DNA of 33,370 nucleotides, from the NCBI RefSeq assembly GCF_900566055.1, contig NZ_UPHQ01000138.1:1-33370 (forward strand). The letters are read 5' to 3'. Below the pieces are notes generated by a model. It was not told the origin of the DNA and did not search any database. It saw nothing but the letters and a program-made list of their open reading frames with translations. The stretch is from Mycobacterium innocens (GTDB lineage Bacteria > Actinomycetota > Actinomycetes > Mycobacteriales > Mycobacteriaceae). Positions 1-8,313 of the stretch are shown piece after piece. Position numbers and translations under genes: made by a program. The stretch's first letter is position 1; each line of letters opens with the position of its first letter.

Positions 1-162
1 AACCTGCAAAACGCCATCAGATACGCCCAGCACACCGCCGCCGAACTCGACACCGCACACCAACACGCAGCGCACCTCGCTGCCGCCGAACCAGCACACC
101 AACTATCAAGCCCCAACACCAAACGCCCGGGGCCAAAATTCATGCAGATCAGTGGGGCCAAA
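1..162 (+). mobile_element. Right-hand end of an insertion element (IS21-like terminal repeats?)
   Basis: An open frame with strong C/G third positions enters from the left edge (frame 1, Ala/His-rich) and runs past the element end to a stop at 262-264, so its native end is unclear. At 129-137 and 154-162 the nonamer GGGGCCAAA is repeated with a 25-base period. Directly repeated terminal motifs are typical of IS21-family ends, but no transposase motif is visible in the part seen, so the family is an inference. The element end coincides with the point (about 162) where the SnoaL-like gene on the other strand loses its similarity, so this is the scar of an insertion or of a later deletion. Confidence 0.45.
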
Positions 163-406
163 CCACTTGACGAAACGCAACGGCCTCCACATCGAAATGC
201 AGGTCGGGCAGACGATCAAGGCCTATGGACCAATACTTGCGCAGCAGGTGCTTACCGCGAATGACACCGCCGCTTTCGGGCAGCCATTCCATGGCGAATG
301 GGGAGGTGAAAGTGACGTCTTCGTGGAAGAAGGCGAGGACCGCATCGAGATCCCGAGCATTCCACGCGGCAGCCCACCTTGTACAAAAATCGACCGGGAT
401 CGGCAT
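149..406 (-). pseudogene. SnoaL/NTF2-like protein, 3'-truncated by the insertion element
   Basis: Read from ATG at 406, the first ~80 residues look like a SnoaL/NTF2-like fold: a start resembling FCTRWAAAWNARDLDAVLAF, then FHEDVTFTSP and a G-x-IRGK segment followed by R-x-YW. This is the usual N-terminal pattern of small ketosteroid-isomerase-like proteins. Family members are about 120-150 residues. Here similarity stops at the insertion-element end near 162 and a chance stop follows at 149, giving only 85 codons. A longer open frame extends upstream to 673, but its codons do not look mycobacterial, so the 406 start is preferred. The product probably lacks the C-terminal strands of the cone-shaped fold and is likely non-functional. 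Confidence 0.6.
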
Positions 407-822
407 GGCATCCGTCGATGCTGATGACACACCGCAGCGGCCAGTCAGCGGGTCAGGTGACGTTGACACGGGCGTGCCTTGGACGAGCGTGGGCGGTGCT
501 GCCGGCAGCCGTGCGCTGCGTGGACGCAGAGACGCACGTCGGCATGTCCGAATCCCCGGGTCGCATGCTGGAGCTGATTCGTCCCTGCACCGTTTGCTCT
601 GGTACAAGGCCCAACGACTCCGACCGCCTCTCGACGGCGCCGGTCGCGGGGTCTGCTGATCGGTAGGGCACACGAAAGCTGGCTACGGTAGCACATCGTA
701 TATGCCCGCGCATCATATTTGGTGTTGTATCGAATATGCTTCCAGATCCGATATGTCAATGTATCGTGGCTGCGAAGGCCGCAAACGACGGACTGAAATC
801 GGGCTAGGGAGGTAGCTGGTTT

Positions 823-1749
823 ATGAACTTCTTGGTGTTGCCGCCAGAGATCAATTCGGCGCGGATGTTCTCGGGCGCCGGCTCGGCGCCAATGTTGGAC
901 GCCGCAGCAGCTTGGAATGCGTTGGCATCAGAGCTCGATTCGGCGTCGGAGTCATTTTCCTCGATGACCTCAGGCCTCGCCGCCCAGGCGTGGCAGGGCC
1001 CGGCATCTACGGCGATGCTGGCCGCTGCCGCGCCGTATGCAGGCTGGTTGAGAACCGCGGCGGCCCAGGCCGTTGGGGCCTCTGCGCAGGCCCAAGCGGT
1101 CGTGGGCGCATTTGAGTCGGCGCTAGCAGCCACGGTCCATCCAGCGGCGGTAGCGGCCAATCGTTCTGACTTCGTGTCCTTGGTGCTGTCGAATCTGTTC
1201 GGTCAGAACGCGCCGGCAATCGCGGCCACCGAGAACATCTACGAGGAGATGTGGGCTCAGGACGTGACCGCGATGGTCGACTATCACGCGGGAGCGGCGG
1301 CGGCTGTTGCACAGTTGATCTCGCCCGCGCAAGCGCTACAGAGCCTGCCCAACTTCGGCTACGGCAACACCGGCCAAGGCAACATCGGCTTTTTCAACGA
1401 CGGCACCCTCAACGTCGGCATCGCCAACCTCAGCCCCCACTTCACCCCCACCGACCCCATCACCACCTTCGGCGGCGTCGGCCTATTCAACAACGGCACC
1501 GACAACCTCGGCGCCGGCAATTACGGCACCCAAAACGTCGGCGCCTGGAACCACGGCACGCTCAACCTCGGCATCGCCAACACCGGCACCGCCAACAGCG
1601 GCCTACCACTGAGCCTGCTGCAAACCCTCGGCATCGCCAACCACGGCACCTACAACCAAGGCCTATTCAACACCGGCAACCACAACATCGGCATCGGCCT
1701 AACCGGCGACCACCTCATCGGCATCGGCCCGCTCCACATCAGCGCTTAG
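823..1749 (+). CDS. PPE family protein, short MPTR subclass
   Basis: The protein has 308 residues. The PPE signature lies at residues 7-9 (VLPPEIN), and the conserved ~180-residue PPE domain contains the WxG-type turn AWQGPAS. From about residue 183 the protein carries Asn-Gly pentapeptide repeats of the major polymorphic tandem repeat (MPTR) type ([24 protein letters not shown]). PPE-MPTR proteins are usually 400 to several thousand residues, so this one is short; it ends cleanly with GIGPLHISA and a stop. The family is exported by ESX type VII systems to the cell surface, usually with a PE partner. No PE gene is visible next to it. GGGAGGT about 10 bases upstream supports the ATG start. Confidence 0.93.
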   Translation: MNFLVLPPEINSARMFSGAGSAPMLDAAAAWNALASELDSASESFSSMTSGLAAQAWQGPASTAMLAAAAPYAGWLRTAAAQAVGASAQAQAVVGAFESALAATVHPAAVAANRSDFVSLVLSNLFGQNAPAIAATENIYEEMWAQDVTAMVDYHAGAAAAVAQLISPAQALQSLPNFGYGNTGQGNIGFFNDGTLNVGIANLSPHFTPTDPITTFGGVGLFNNGTDNLGAGNYGTQNVGAWNHGTLNLGIANTGTANSGLPLSLLQTLGIANHGTYNQGLFNTGNHNIGIGLTGDHLIGIGPLHISA

Positions 1750-2058
1750 ATCCGATTCTGTTGATGGCTGCCCACCCGGACCTGTATGCGCCGACGGGCC
1801 GTTAGCAGCGTCGCCGTGCGCGGCATGCCATGCCGCAACCGCGGAGATCCGCCAGGCCATCGTAACGGGTTGGCGTGGGCCCTGTTTCGGTCCACACCCA
1901 TGGTCGACGTGGTCGCTGATGTGGTGTTGTCCTTGTGCGGCTTCGTATTTCAGAGCGACTTTCAGAGCGGACATCGACGTCCACCGCGGCGAAGTGGCCC
2001 GTCACGTATCCGATGTGGCAATGTACCGGTTACATCAGCACATCGGAGGCGAGGGCAA
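1750..2058. other. Intergenic region with tandem repeat and TetR promoter
   Basis: No convincing gene is seen. The stretch holds a tandem direct repeat TTTCAGAGCG at 1948-1957 and 1960-1969, and the ATGTA/TACAT inverted repeat at 2021-2035 just before the TetR gene. Confidence 0.5.
2021..2035. promoter_or_regulatory. Inverted repeat, possible TetR autoregulatory operator
   Basis: ATGTACCGGTTACAT is a five-base inverted repeat (ATGTA/TACAT) around a CCGGT centre. It lies 23 bases before the TetR-type ATG at 2059. Placement and symmetry suit a TetR-family operator; binding is inferred only. Confidence 0.4.
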
Positions 2059-2670
2059 ATGCCGTCAACGACCACCAGCGACAAGCCGGTACGGGTCACC
2101 AAGCGCCGCGCCGAAACCCGCGGCCGTCTCATCGAGGCGGCATTCCGGGTGTTCGCCGACAAGGGATACGGGCACGTGACCATCGAGGACGTCTGCGAGG
2201 CCGCCGGCTACACCCGAGGCGCGTTCTATTCCCAGTTCGACAGCCTCGAGGAACTATTCTTTCTGCTCTACGACCAATGGGCGGCCCGCACCGCCGAACA
2301 AGTCCGCGCCGCCATGGAAGGCAGCGAACCTGTCACCGACCTGCCCAACGTCGTCGAACGCATCGTGGACACCCTGCTTTTCGAACGCGACTGGCTGCTC
2401 ATCAAGATTGACTTCCTGCTCCACGCCGCTCGCCACCCTGACCTCGCCCACCGCTGGGAAGTTCACCGCGCGCAATTGCGCAACGTGATCGAAGAGCGGC
2501 TGATTGCCAGCGGCATCGAATTCAACCAGTCCCTCAACACGGTCGCCGACACGGCCCGGGCAATCGTCGCGGTATACGACGGCGTCAGCATCCAGCTACT
2601 GCTCGACAGCGATCAGGCCGCCGCTCGCGCCTGGCTCACCCAACTACTCAACATGGTCCTGAGTCGCTGA
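2059..2670 (+). CDS. TetR/AcrR-family transcriptional regulator
   Basis: The protein has 203 residues, a normal TetR length. The N-terminal helix-turn-helix is clear: RGRLIEAAFRVFADKGYG followed by TIEDVCEAAGYTRGAFY and SQFDSLEELF, covering about residues 15-65. The rest is the all-helical ligand-binding and dimerisation half. The ATG at 2059 is chosen because GGAGGC ends 8 bases before it; an upstream open extension to 1786 lacks coding character. An inverted repeat at 2021-2035 is a candidate own operator. The gene is convergent with the alpha/beta-hydrolase at 2760-3665 and is followed by no same-strand gene until 4515, so its targets cannot be read from context. The ligand is unknown. Confidence 0.92.
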   Translation: MPSTTTSDKPVRVTKRRAETRGRLIEAAFRVFADKGYGHVTIEDVCEAAGYTRGAFYSQFDSLEELFFLLYDQWAARTAEQVRAAMEGSEPVTDLPNVVERIVDTLLFERDWLLIKIDFLLHAARHPDLAHRWEVHRAQLRNVIEERLIASGIEFNQSLNTVADTARAIVAVYDGVSIQLLLDSDQAAARAWLTQLLNMVLSR

Positions 2671-2759
2671 GCCAGGCAACGTTGGTGACGGTTGATTGCC
2701 CGAGGCGACATACACCGGGCCGCTTCGAGTATCCGATGGTGGCCGCACTGGGGCGATCG

Positions 2760-3665
2760 CTACTGCGCGCGCAGGCGATCGACGATAACTGCCCGTGCGG
2801 CACGGCCTTCCGGAATCGGCATCAGCGGGTAGACATGCAGCAAACCGAAGCGCTCATGGTAGTCGATATCGACGCCGGCCGCGGTGGCCTTCTGGACCAG
2901 CGCCCGTGCGTCAGGGTTGAGAATGTCGCGAGTCCCGCTAAAAACAGTCAGTGGGCCAAGACCGGTCAGATCAGCCGCAAGCGGACTGACGCGCGGATCG
3001 TCCGGGCTGAGGTCGCCACGCCAGCACCCCCCGAACACCGACAGTGCTTCGCGCGCCAGCCACGGATCGGTCAGCTCGACCGAATTGATCATCGGGTTGC
3101 TCAACGACACGTCCAAGGCCGGCGAGATCAAAACGGTGCGCGGCAGAACCACGTCATGGTCGTCGCGCAGTAACAGGGCCGCCGACAAGGCGATTTGACC
3201 GCCCGCGGAGTCGCCGGCCAGGCACACGCCGTGGCCGGTCGACATGTTCTCGACCACGAGTTGAGCGACCTCGGGCACCACATCGGCTGCCGTGCCAAAA
3301 GGGAGCAACGGATAGATCGGGACGACCACCTTCACGCGCGCCCCGGCAGCGACGTGAGTCACCAATCGCCAGTGCTGTGAGTTGATTTCGTTGACCCAGG
3401 CACCGCCATGGAGGTAGACCACGGTGTGCGTATGCGCGCCGTTCTTGGGTGCCACGGCATAGATCGGCCAGCCGGATCGACGGCCGACCTCCACGGTCAC
3501 CTCGGAGCGCAGCCGCACCGGCGGTCCGTACGGCGACGGACGCAACGCGCGGGCCGTGATGTGCTTGCGAGCATCTGCGGCGGTGGTGTACTGGCGCGTC
3601 CTACCGGTGATGCGGAGCATTGCGGGCATGGTCCGGCTCGCCCAGCTGGGGCCCCCAGGTGTCAA
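2760..3665 (-). CDS. Alpha/beta-hydrolase (HSL/carboxylesterase type)
   Basis: The protein has 301 residues. It shows the hormone-sensitive-lipase features: the oxyanion-hole HGG in YLHGGAW (about residue 85), the nucleophile elbow GDSAGG (about 150), an acid in TRDILNPDA (about 247) and the catalytic His in GLLHVYP (about 276). It should hydrolyse short- to medium-chain esters and resembles the mycobacterial Lip esterases, though I cannot assign a specific Lip number. The start is TTG at 3665, supported by AAGGA seven bases upstream; an alternative ATG lies 12 codons in (3629) without a clear ribosome site. The stop of the crotonase pseudogene overlaps this start, so the two may once have formed an operon. 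Confidence 0.85.
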   Translation of the reverse strand: MTPGGPSWASRTMPAMLRITGRTRQYTTAADARKHITARALRPSPYGPPVRLRSEVTVEVGRRSGWPIYAVAPKNGAHTHTVVYLHGGAWVNEINSQHWRLVTHVAAGARVKVVVPIYPLLPFGTAADVVPEVAQLVVENMSTGHGVCLAGDSAGGQIALSAALLLRDDHDVVLPRTVLISPALDVSLSNPMINSVELTDPWLAREALSVFGGCWRGDLSPDDPRVSPLAADLTGLGPLTVFSGTRDILNPDARALVQKATAAGVDIDYHERFGLLHVYPLMPIPEGRAARAVIVDRLRAQ

Positions 3666-4160
3666 GGCTCGTTCCTTCCGCTGACCTCAGGCAATGGTTT
3701 CCACTCCCCCGAAACAGACCCCGAAACCGACCATGTCCAGTGTGGGGCAACGACGCTCCGGAAGGCATCGACCCCTTCGCGGGCGTCGGCACTGCCCAGC
3801 AGCCGGCGATACAGTTGGGTCTCCAACTCCGGGCGTGGGGGTAGCCGTTGACGAGGCCGTCCCAGAGCAGCGGCTTGGTCATCACGTCCGACATGGGTGC
3901 GACGTTGACTGGCTTGTGTCACGAGGCACCGGCAGCGTCCAATGCGCCATGCAGTCCGGCATGACGCCCCGACGGACCTGCGCCACAGCGTATTTGGCGT
4001 GTTCGGCCCTGATCGGGGTGTCTGTCTGCAAGGCAATGGTCAAACCGATCCCGATGGCATGGCAGTTGACCGCAGTGATAACCGGGGCGCCAAGCTCGAA
4101 TGCCGCTGGCTCGGTCGGCGCCGCGGTGAACTCGGCGTCGTCCCGGACGGCGTCGGTCAT
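3662..4160 (-). pseudogene. Enoyl-CoA hydratase/isomerase (crotonase) remnant
   Basis: Crotonase-like fragments lie in different frames. The piece from 4160 holds APVITAVNCHAIGIGLTIAL, the conserved oxyanion-hole region, followed by AVAQVRRGVMPD and AHWTLP. After about 3930 the match resumes with NVAPMSDVMTKPLLWDG, so some 50-60 codons seem deleted in between. It then shifts frame again to ELETQLYRRLLGSADAREGV and the C-terminal end at 3662. The N-terminal third is not recognisable. At least one internal deletion and one further frameshift make a functional product very unlikely. It was probably co-transcribed with the downstream esterase. Confidence 0.75.
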
Positions 4161-4514
4161 ACCCGCCTCCCGGCGTCCGCATCAAAGGGCGCCGTAGATG
4201 ATCCCGAGTGGACGCGCAGACGTCCACGTTCTTGACACCTCCTCGGTAGCGCATCCCCGACCGTCATACACCGCGGCATGCTTCGCGGATACCCGCGCTA
4301 CCCCGGATACAAGGCCACTCCAGGTCGAACTCGACGTCGATAGGATGCAACCGGTAACTCGCGCCGGCCGCGGCTAATCGCCGGTCAGTCCCGATGCCGG
4401 GCTTAGACTCCATTCGGCTCCGTTGCAGCAACAGAGACCGCTCCGCCACAGCGACGACCGGCTCGCTTCCCGCCGGCGACTGGTCGTCCATATCCCAATG
4501 GTCGAAGGAGGGCT
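4161..4514. other. Gap between crotonase remnant and oxidoreductase
   Basis: There are open frames on both strands but none with start, ribosome site and recognisable domain. It may hold the lost 5' part of the crotonase gene and the promoter of the oxidoreductase. GAAGGAGGG at 4504-4512 is the ribosome site of the next gene. Confidence 0.4.
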
Positions 4515-5972
4515 ATGAACCAGCCAACGCGAGAGCCGACGGCAGCCATCGAGACCGACTACCTGGTAGTGGGCGCCGGAGCAATGGGAATCGCGTTCAC
4601 CGATACGCTTCTTGCCGAATCCGAGGCACGCGTGGTCATCGTCGACCGGGCACATCAACCGGGTGGGCATTGGACCACGGCCTACCCATTCGTGCGGCTG
4701 CACCAACCCTCGGCGTATTACGGCGTCAACTCACGAGCTCTGGGCAACAACACTATTGACGCTGTCGGCTGGAACCAAGGACTGAACGAACTCGCCTCCG
4801 TCGGCGAAATCTGCGCCTACTTCGACGCCGTGATGCAACAGCAATTCCTGCCCAGCGGGCGCGTTGAGTACTTCCCGATGAGCGACTACCTCGGCGACGG
4901 CCGATTCCGGACGCTGGGCGGCGCGGAATACCGGGTCACGGTCAGGCGGCGCATCGTCGATGCCACCTACCTGCAAGCCGTCGTGCCGTCGATGCGGCCG
5001 GCGCCGTACCCGGTGGCGCCGGGCATCGACTGCATTGCACCCAACGACCTGCCGAAATTCAGGGCACGCGACCGATACGTAGTCGTCGGCGCCGGCAAGA
5101 CGGGCATGGACGTCTGTTTGTGGTTACTGCGAAACGGCGTCATCCCCGAGAGGCTGACCTGGATCATGCCGCGCGACGCCTGGCTGATCGACCGGGCAAC
5201 GCTGCAGCCGGGACCGACGTTCATCAAGAAGTTCCGGGACAGCTACGGCGCCACGCTCGATGCCATCGGCAACGCGACATCGGTCCAGGACCTGTTCCAC
5301 CGGCTCGAGGCAGCCGGAACCTTGCTCCGGCTCAACCCCGCGGTGCAACCCACCATGTATCGGTGCGCGACCGTGTCACAACCCGAATACGACCAGTTGC
5401 GCCGTATCGACAACGTCGTCCGAATGGGCCATGTTCAACGCATCGAGCCGACCGCCATCGTGCTCGACGGCGGATCGATCGCCTCGTCGCCGTCCGCCCT
5501 CTACATCGACTGCACCGCGGACGGAGCACCGCAGCGGCCGGCCACACCGGTTTTCGACGGCGACCACCTCACCCTGCAGGCGGTGCGGGGCTGTCAACAG
5601 GTGTTCAGCGCGGCGTTCACCGCGCACGTCGAACTTGCCTACCCCGACGATGCGGTGAAAAACGAACTCTGCGTGCCGATTCCACATCCGGACTCCGACC
5701 TGGACTGGTTACGGCTGACGCATTCCGATCTGCGCAATTTTCAGCGGTGGCTCGCCGACTCCGAGCTGACCGACTGGCTCGGCTCGGCACGGTTGAATCT
5801 TCTCGCCGAGCTGCTGCCGCCGTTGTCACACAAGCCGCGGGTACGTGAGCGGGTGGTGTCGATGTTCCAGTCGAGGTTGAATGCCGCCAGCGAGCGACTG
5901 GAAAAGTTGCTGAGCGACCACGGCGGCGATACCACTGCAACGTTGAGGAGTGGGCGTGCCGCAGCACACTGA
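4515..5972 (+). CDS. FAD/NAD(P)-binding oxidoreductase (Rv2000-like)
   Basis: The protein has 485 residues and two Rossmann dinucleotide motifs. The first, VVGAGAMG at residues ~18-25, is followed about 30 residues on by the acidic end of strand 2 (VVIVDR) and GGHW, as in FAD-binding monooxygenases. The second, VVVGAGKTG, is near residue 193 and probably binds NAD(P)H. It resembles the flavin-containing monooxygenase/thioredoxin-reductase-fold group; the substrate is unknown. A strong GAAGGAGGG ribosome site precedes the ATG. Its 3' end overlaps the acyl-ACP thioesterase start by 17 bases, so the two are co-translated. From memory this is the same pair as M. tuberculosis Rv2000-Rv2001, which suggests an acyl-chain or lipid-derived substrate. 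Confidence 0.8.
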   Translation: MNQPTREPTAAIETDYLVVGAGAMGIAFTDTLLAESEARVVIVDRAHQPGGHWTTAYPFVRLHQPSAYYGVNSRALGNNTIDAVGWNQGLNELASVGEICAYFDAVMQQQFLPSGRVEYFPMSDYLGDGRFRTLGGAEYRVTVRRRIVDATYLQAVVPSMRPAPYPVAPGIDCIAPNDLPKFRARDRYVVVGAGKTGMDVCLWLLRNGVIPERLTWIMPRDAWLIDRATLQPGPTFIKKFRDSYGATLDAIGNATSVQDLFHRLEAAGTLLRLNPAVQPTMYRCATVSQPEYDQLRRIDNVVRMGHVQRIEPTAIVLDGGSIASSPSALYIDCTADGAPQRPATPVFDGDHLTLQAVRGCQQVFSAAFTAHVELAYPDDAVKNELCVPIPHPDSDLDWLRLTHSDLRNFQRWLADSELTDWLGSARLNLLAELLPPLSHKPRVRERVVSMFQSRLNAASERLEKLLSDHGGDTTATLRSGRAAAH

Positions 5973-6720
5973 CGTCGACGCACCACTGGCCGACGTGCCC
6001 GCCGCGGGATACGTCTACCGGACAAGCTGGCGACTGGCCACCACCGACATCGACGAGCACCAGAGGCTGCGCCTGGATGGAGTAGCCCGCTATATCCAAG
6101 AAGTCGGCGCCGAACACTTGGCCGATGCCGAGCTGGCTGAAGTCCATCCCCACTGGATCGTGCTGCGCACCGTGATCGACGTCATCGAGCCGATCGAGCT
6201 ACCCAGCGACATCACCTTCCGCCGTTGGTGCGCAGCGCTTTCCACCCGATGGTGCAACATGCGCGTCCAGCTTGACGGCGCTGCCGGCGGACGGATCGAA
6301 ACCGAAGGTTTCTGGATCTGTGTGAACAAGGACACCCTGACGCCGTCGCGGCTCACCGATGAATGCATCGCCCGCTTCGGCAGTACCACCGACAACCACC
6401 GGCTCAAGTGGCGCCCCTGGCTCACCGAGCCGGTGGCCGACGGCACCGAGACGCCATTTCCACTGCGCCGCACCGATATTGATCCCTTCGAACACGTCAA
6501 CAACACGATCTACTGGCACGGCATAGTCGAGGTACTCGGCCAACTGCCGGCCGGCGCAGAGCTGACCGCCGCTCCACATCGCGTCGTGCTCGAGTACCGC
6601 AGCCCGATCAAGTACGGCGAAGCCGTCACCATTCGTTCCCACCAGCGCGACGGCCGCATCCGCATGCACTTCGTGGTGGGTGACGACGTCCGCGCCGCCG
6701 CTTTGGTGCGCAAGCTTTGA
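5956..6720 (+). CDS. Acyl-ACP thioesterase family protein (Rv2001-like)
   Basis: The protein has 254 residues in a double hot-dog arrangement typical of FatA/FatB-type acyl-ACP thioesterases. The first domain (about residues 15-140) begins YVYRTSWRLATTDID and includes LDGVARYIQEVGAEH. The second contains RRTDIDPFEHVNNTIYW, where the N-x-x-x-H-type catalytic surroundings (D-x-F-x-HVNN) are conserved. It should release free fatty acids from an acyl carrier. The GTG at 5956 is chosen because GAGGAG ends 5 bases upstream; an in-frame GTG at 5950 sits on that ribosome site. The gene overlaps the end of the oxidoreductase at 4515-5972, so a concerted acyl-release and oxidation step is a reasonable inference. 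Confidence 0.82.
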   Translation: MPQHTDVDAPLADVPAAGYVYRTSWRLATTDIDEHQRLRLDGVARYIQEVGAEHLADAELAEVHPHWIVLRTVIDVIEPIELPSDITFRRWCAALSTRWCNMRVQLDGAAGGRIETEGFWICVNKDTLTPSRLTDECIARFGSTTDNHRLKWRPWLTEPVADGTETPFPLRRTDIDPFEHVNNTIYWHGIVEVLGQLPAGAELTAAPHRVVLEYRSPIKYGEAVTIRSHQRDGRIRMHFVVGDDVRAAALVRKL

Positions 6721-6857
6721 GTCGGATCCCATTGGCGGCCGCAGATGTCCGCGTATCGGCCCCCGAAGCGTTCCACCGGAGCAGTGTCCGCGCCAATTAT
6801 GTGGGTGCCGACGAGTACCCTCGCGCTCGTGCAGGTCGCTGAGCTTCCCCCGATCTG

Positions 6858-8186
6858 ATGGACCACGCAGGCACCGGTCGACCGGTCCGCGATCTGGCCG
6901 TCGACTTTTACCGGGTGTCGGGCGTGGTCCTGATCGTCCTGGGCCACTGGCTGGCCGGGTCGGTGACATATCACAACGGACAGTTCGGCCGGCAGAATCC
7001 GCTTGTCGACCAGCCCTGGACGCAGTGGCTGACGTGGCCTTTTCAGGCGGTGCCGGTTTTCTTCCTGGTGGCCGGCTATGCCGGCGCAGTGTCATGGACA
7101 CATCGTTACGGCGACGGCGGTGTGTCGCGGCAGGACTGGATTCGGCATCGGGCGGCGCGAGTACTAGGACCCACGGCGGTGTACGTGGGGCTGATGTCGG
7201 CAGTCGTGGTGGCGTTGCAGGTCTCCGGCCTGCCCGACTCGGTGCTGGAGTATGCGGGTTGGGCGGTGGCGATGCACCTGTGGTTCCTCGCGGTGTATTT
7301 GGTGGTGGTATCGCTGACGCCTGTTGCGATGGCCGCACACCGACGGTGGGGGCTCATGGTGCCGGCGGTACTGGCAGTCGCGCTGGTAGCGGTGGACGCC
7401 GCTGCGTTGTCCGGTCATATGCCCTCTCTCGCCGGCCTGAACTATCTGTTGTGCTGGGGCCTGCTCTACCAGCTGGGGATCTGTTGGCAGGCGGGGCTGT
7501 TAAGCGGCCGTCGACCGGTGGTGCTTGCCGCCGGATCGGCAGTCGCGCTGGCCCTGCTCATCTGGATCGGCCCCTATCCGGTCAGCATGATCGGGGTTCC
7601 CGGCCAAGCGGTACAGAACAGCATGCCGCCTTCGGTGGCGATGCTGGCGTTCGCCTGCACACAGGCCGGCATCGCGGTGGCCATCGCACCCGCGCTCAAC
7701 CGCGTGCTTCGTTCCCGCCGATTGCAGCGGCTGTTGTCGGCCGCCAACAGCAATGTGATGGCGCTCTACCTGTGGCACATGGTGCCGGTGGTGATCGTCG
7801 CGGTCGTCGCCTACCCGGCCGGGTTGCTGCCGCAACCGGCCCAGGGAACGGCGGCGTGGTGGCTGGCCCGGCTGGAATGGGAGGTGGTCTTGAGCCTGGT
7901 GACGGCAGTGGAGATGGCGTTGTTGTGGTGGCTCCGGCGATTCTTCGCGGCACCGCTGCCGACCATCCGGATACCGCTGCCGCAGCGTTGGGCCGAACCG
8001 ATCATGCTGGTGGGTGCCATGCTGGCAGCTGCCTTCCTGTGGGTGGTCGCCGCGGCGGGATTTGCTCCGGACGGGAGATACCCGTGGATGACCGCGCTGG
8101 TTTTCGCGCTCGGGCTGGCACTCGTGGCGTACCGGCCCGCAAAGGCCACCCGGCGGTCGGTCGATTCCGCCGCAGGGCCCAATTGA
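6858..8186 (+). CDS. Acyltransferase-3 family integral membrane protein
   Basis: The protein has 442 residues and about ten hydrophobic helices. The N-terminus DFYRVSGVVLIVLGHWL carries the invariant R and H of acyltransferase-3 (OafA/NodX) proteins, and PVFFLVAGYAGAVS matches the next conserved helix. Family members move acyl groups onto sugars, lipids or antibiotics at the cytoplasmic membrane. Mycobacteria have several, for instance in glycan and glycolipid modification. It follows the thioesterase with a 137-base gap in which I see no clear terminator, so co-transcription is possible. The substrate is unknown. Confidence 0.82.
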   Translation: MDHAGTGRPVRDLAVDFYRVSGVVLIVLGHWLAGSVTYHNGQFGRQNPLVDQPWTQWLTWPFQAVPVFFLVAGYAGAVSWTHRYGDGGVSRQDWIRHRAARVLGPTAVYVGLMSAVVVALQVSGLPDSVLEYAGWAVAMHLWFLAVYLVVVSLTPVAMAAHRRWGLMVPAVLAVALVAVDAAALSGHMPSLAGLNYLLCWGLLYQLGICWQAGLLSGRRPVVLAAGSAVALALLIWIGPYPVSMIGVPGQAVQNSMPPSVAMLAFACTQAGIAVAIAPALNRVLRSRRLQRLLSAANSNVMALYLWHMVPVVIVAVVAYPAGLLPQPAQGTAAWWLARLEWEVVLSLVTAVEMALLWWLRRFFAAPLPTIRIPLPQRWAEPIMLVGAMLAAAFLWVVAAAGFAPDGRYPWMTALVFALGLALVAYRPAKATRRSVDSAAGPN

Positions 8187-8222
8187 GCTCGGCGCCAATC
8201 TCGACGGCGCGTTCACCGTTAG

Positions 8223-8258
8223 AGGTCTGAAGGCCCTTCGACAAGGGACCAATGCCTC
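8223..8258 (+). promoter_or_regulatory. Two DosR-like boxes before USP gene
   Basis: AGGTCTGAAGGCCC (8223-8236) and GGGACCAATGCCTC (8245-8258) resemble the DosR/DevR 14-base core (GGGACTnnnGnCCC) and are 22 bases apart start to start, two helical turns. A TAnnnT-type -10 (TAACGT, 8282-8287) follows 23 bases after the second box. The arrangement matches known hypoxia promoters; binding is inferred. Confidence 0.6.
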
Positions 8259-8313
8259 GTTCCGCAATGCCGCTGAACCAATAACGTCCAAGCGCAAAGG
8301 AATGAGGAAACCC

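Noticed and set aside
1360..1740. Repeated units resembling a repeat array
   Set aside because: These are coding MPTR pentapeptide repeats, not CRISPR; no uniform spacers.
1251..1805. Arg/His/Pro-rich frame inside the PPE gene
   Set aside because: Produced by the MPTR repeats read in another frame.
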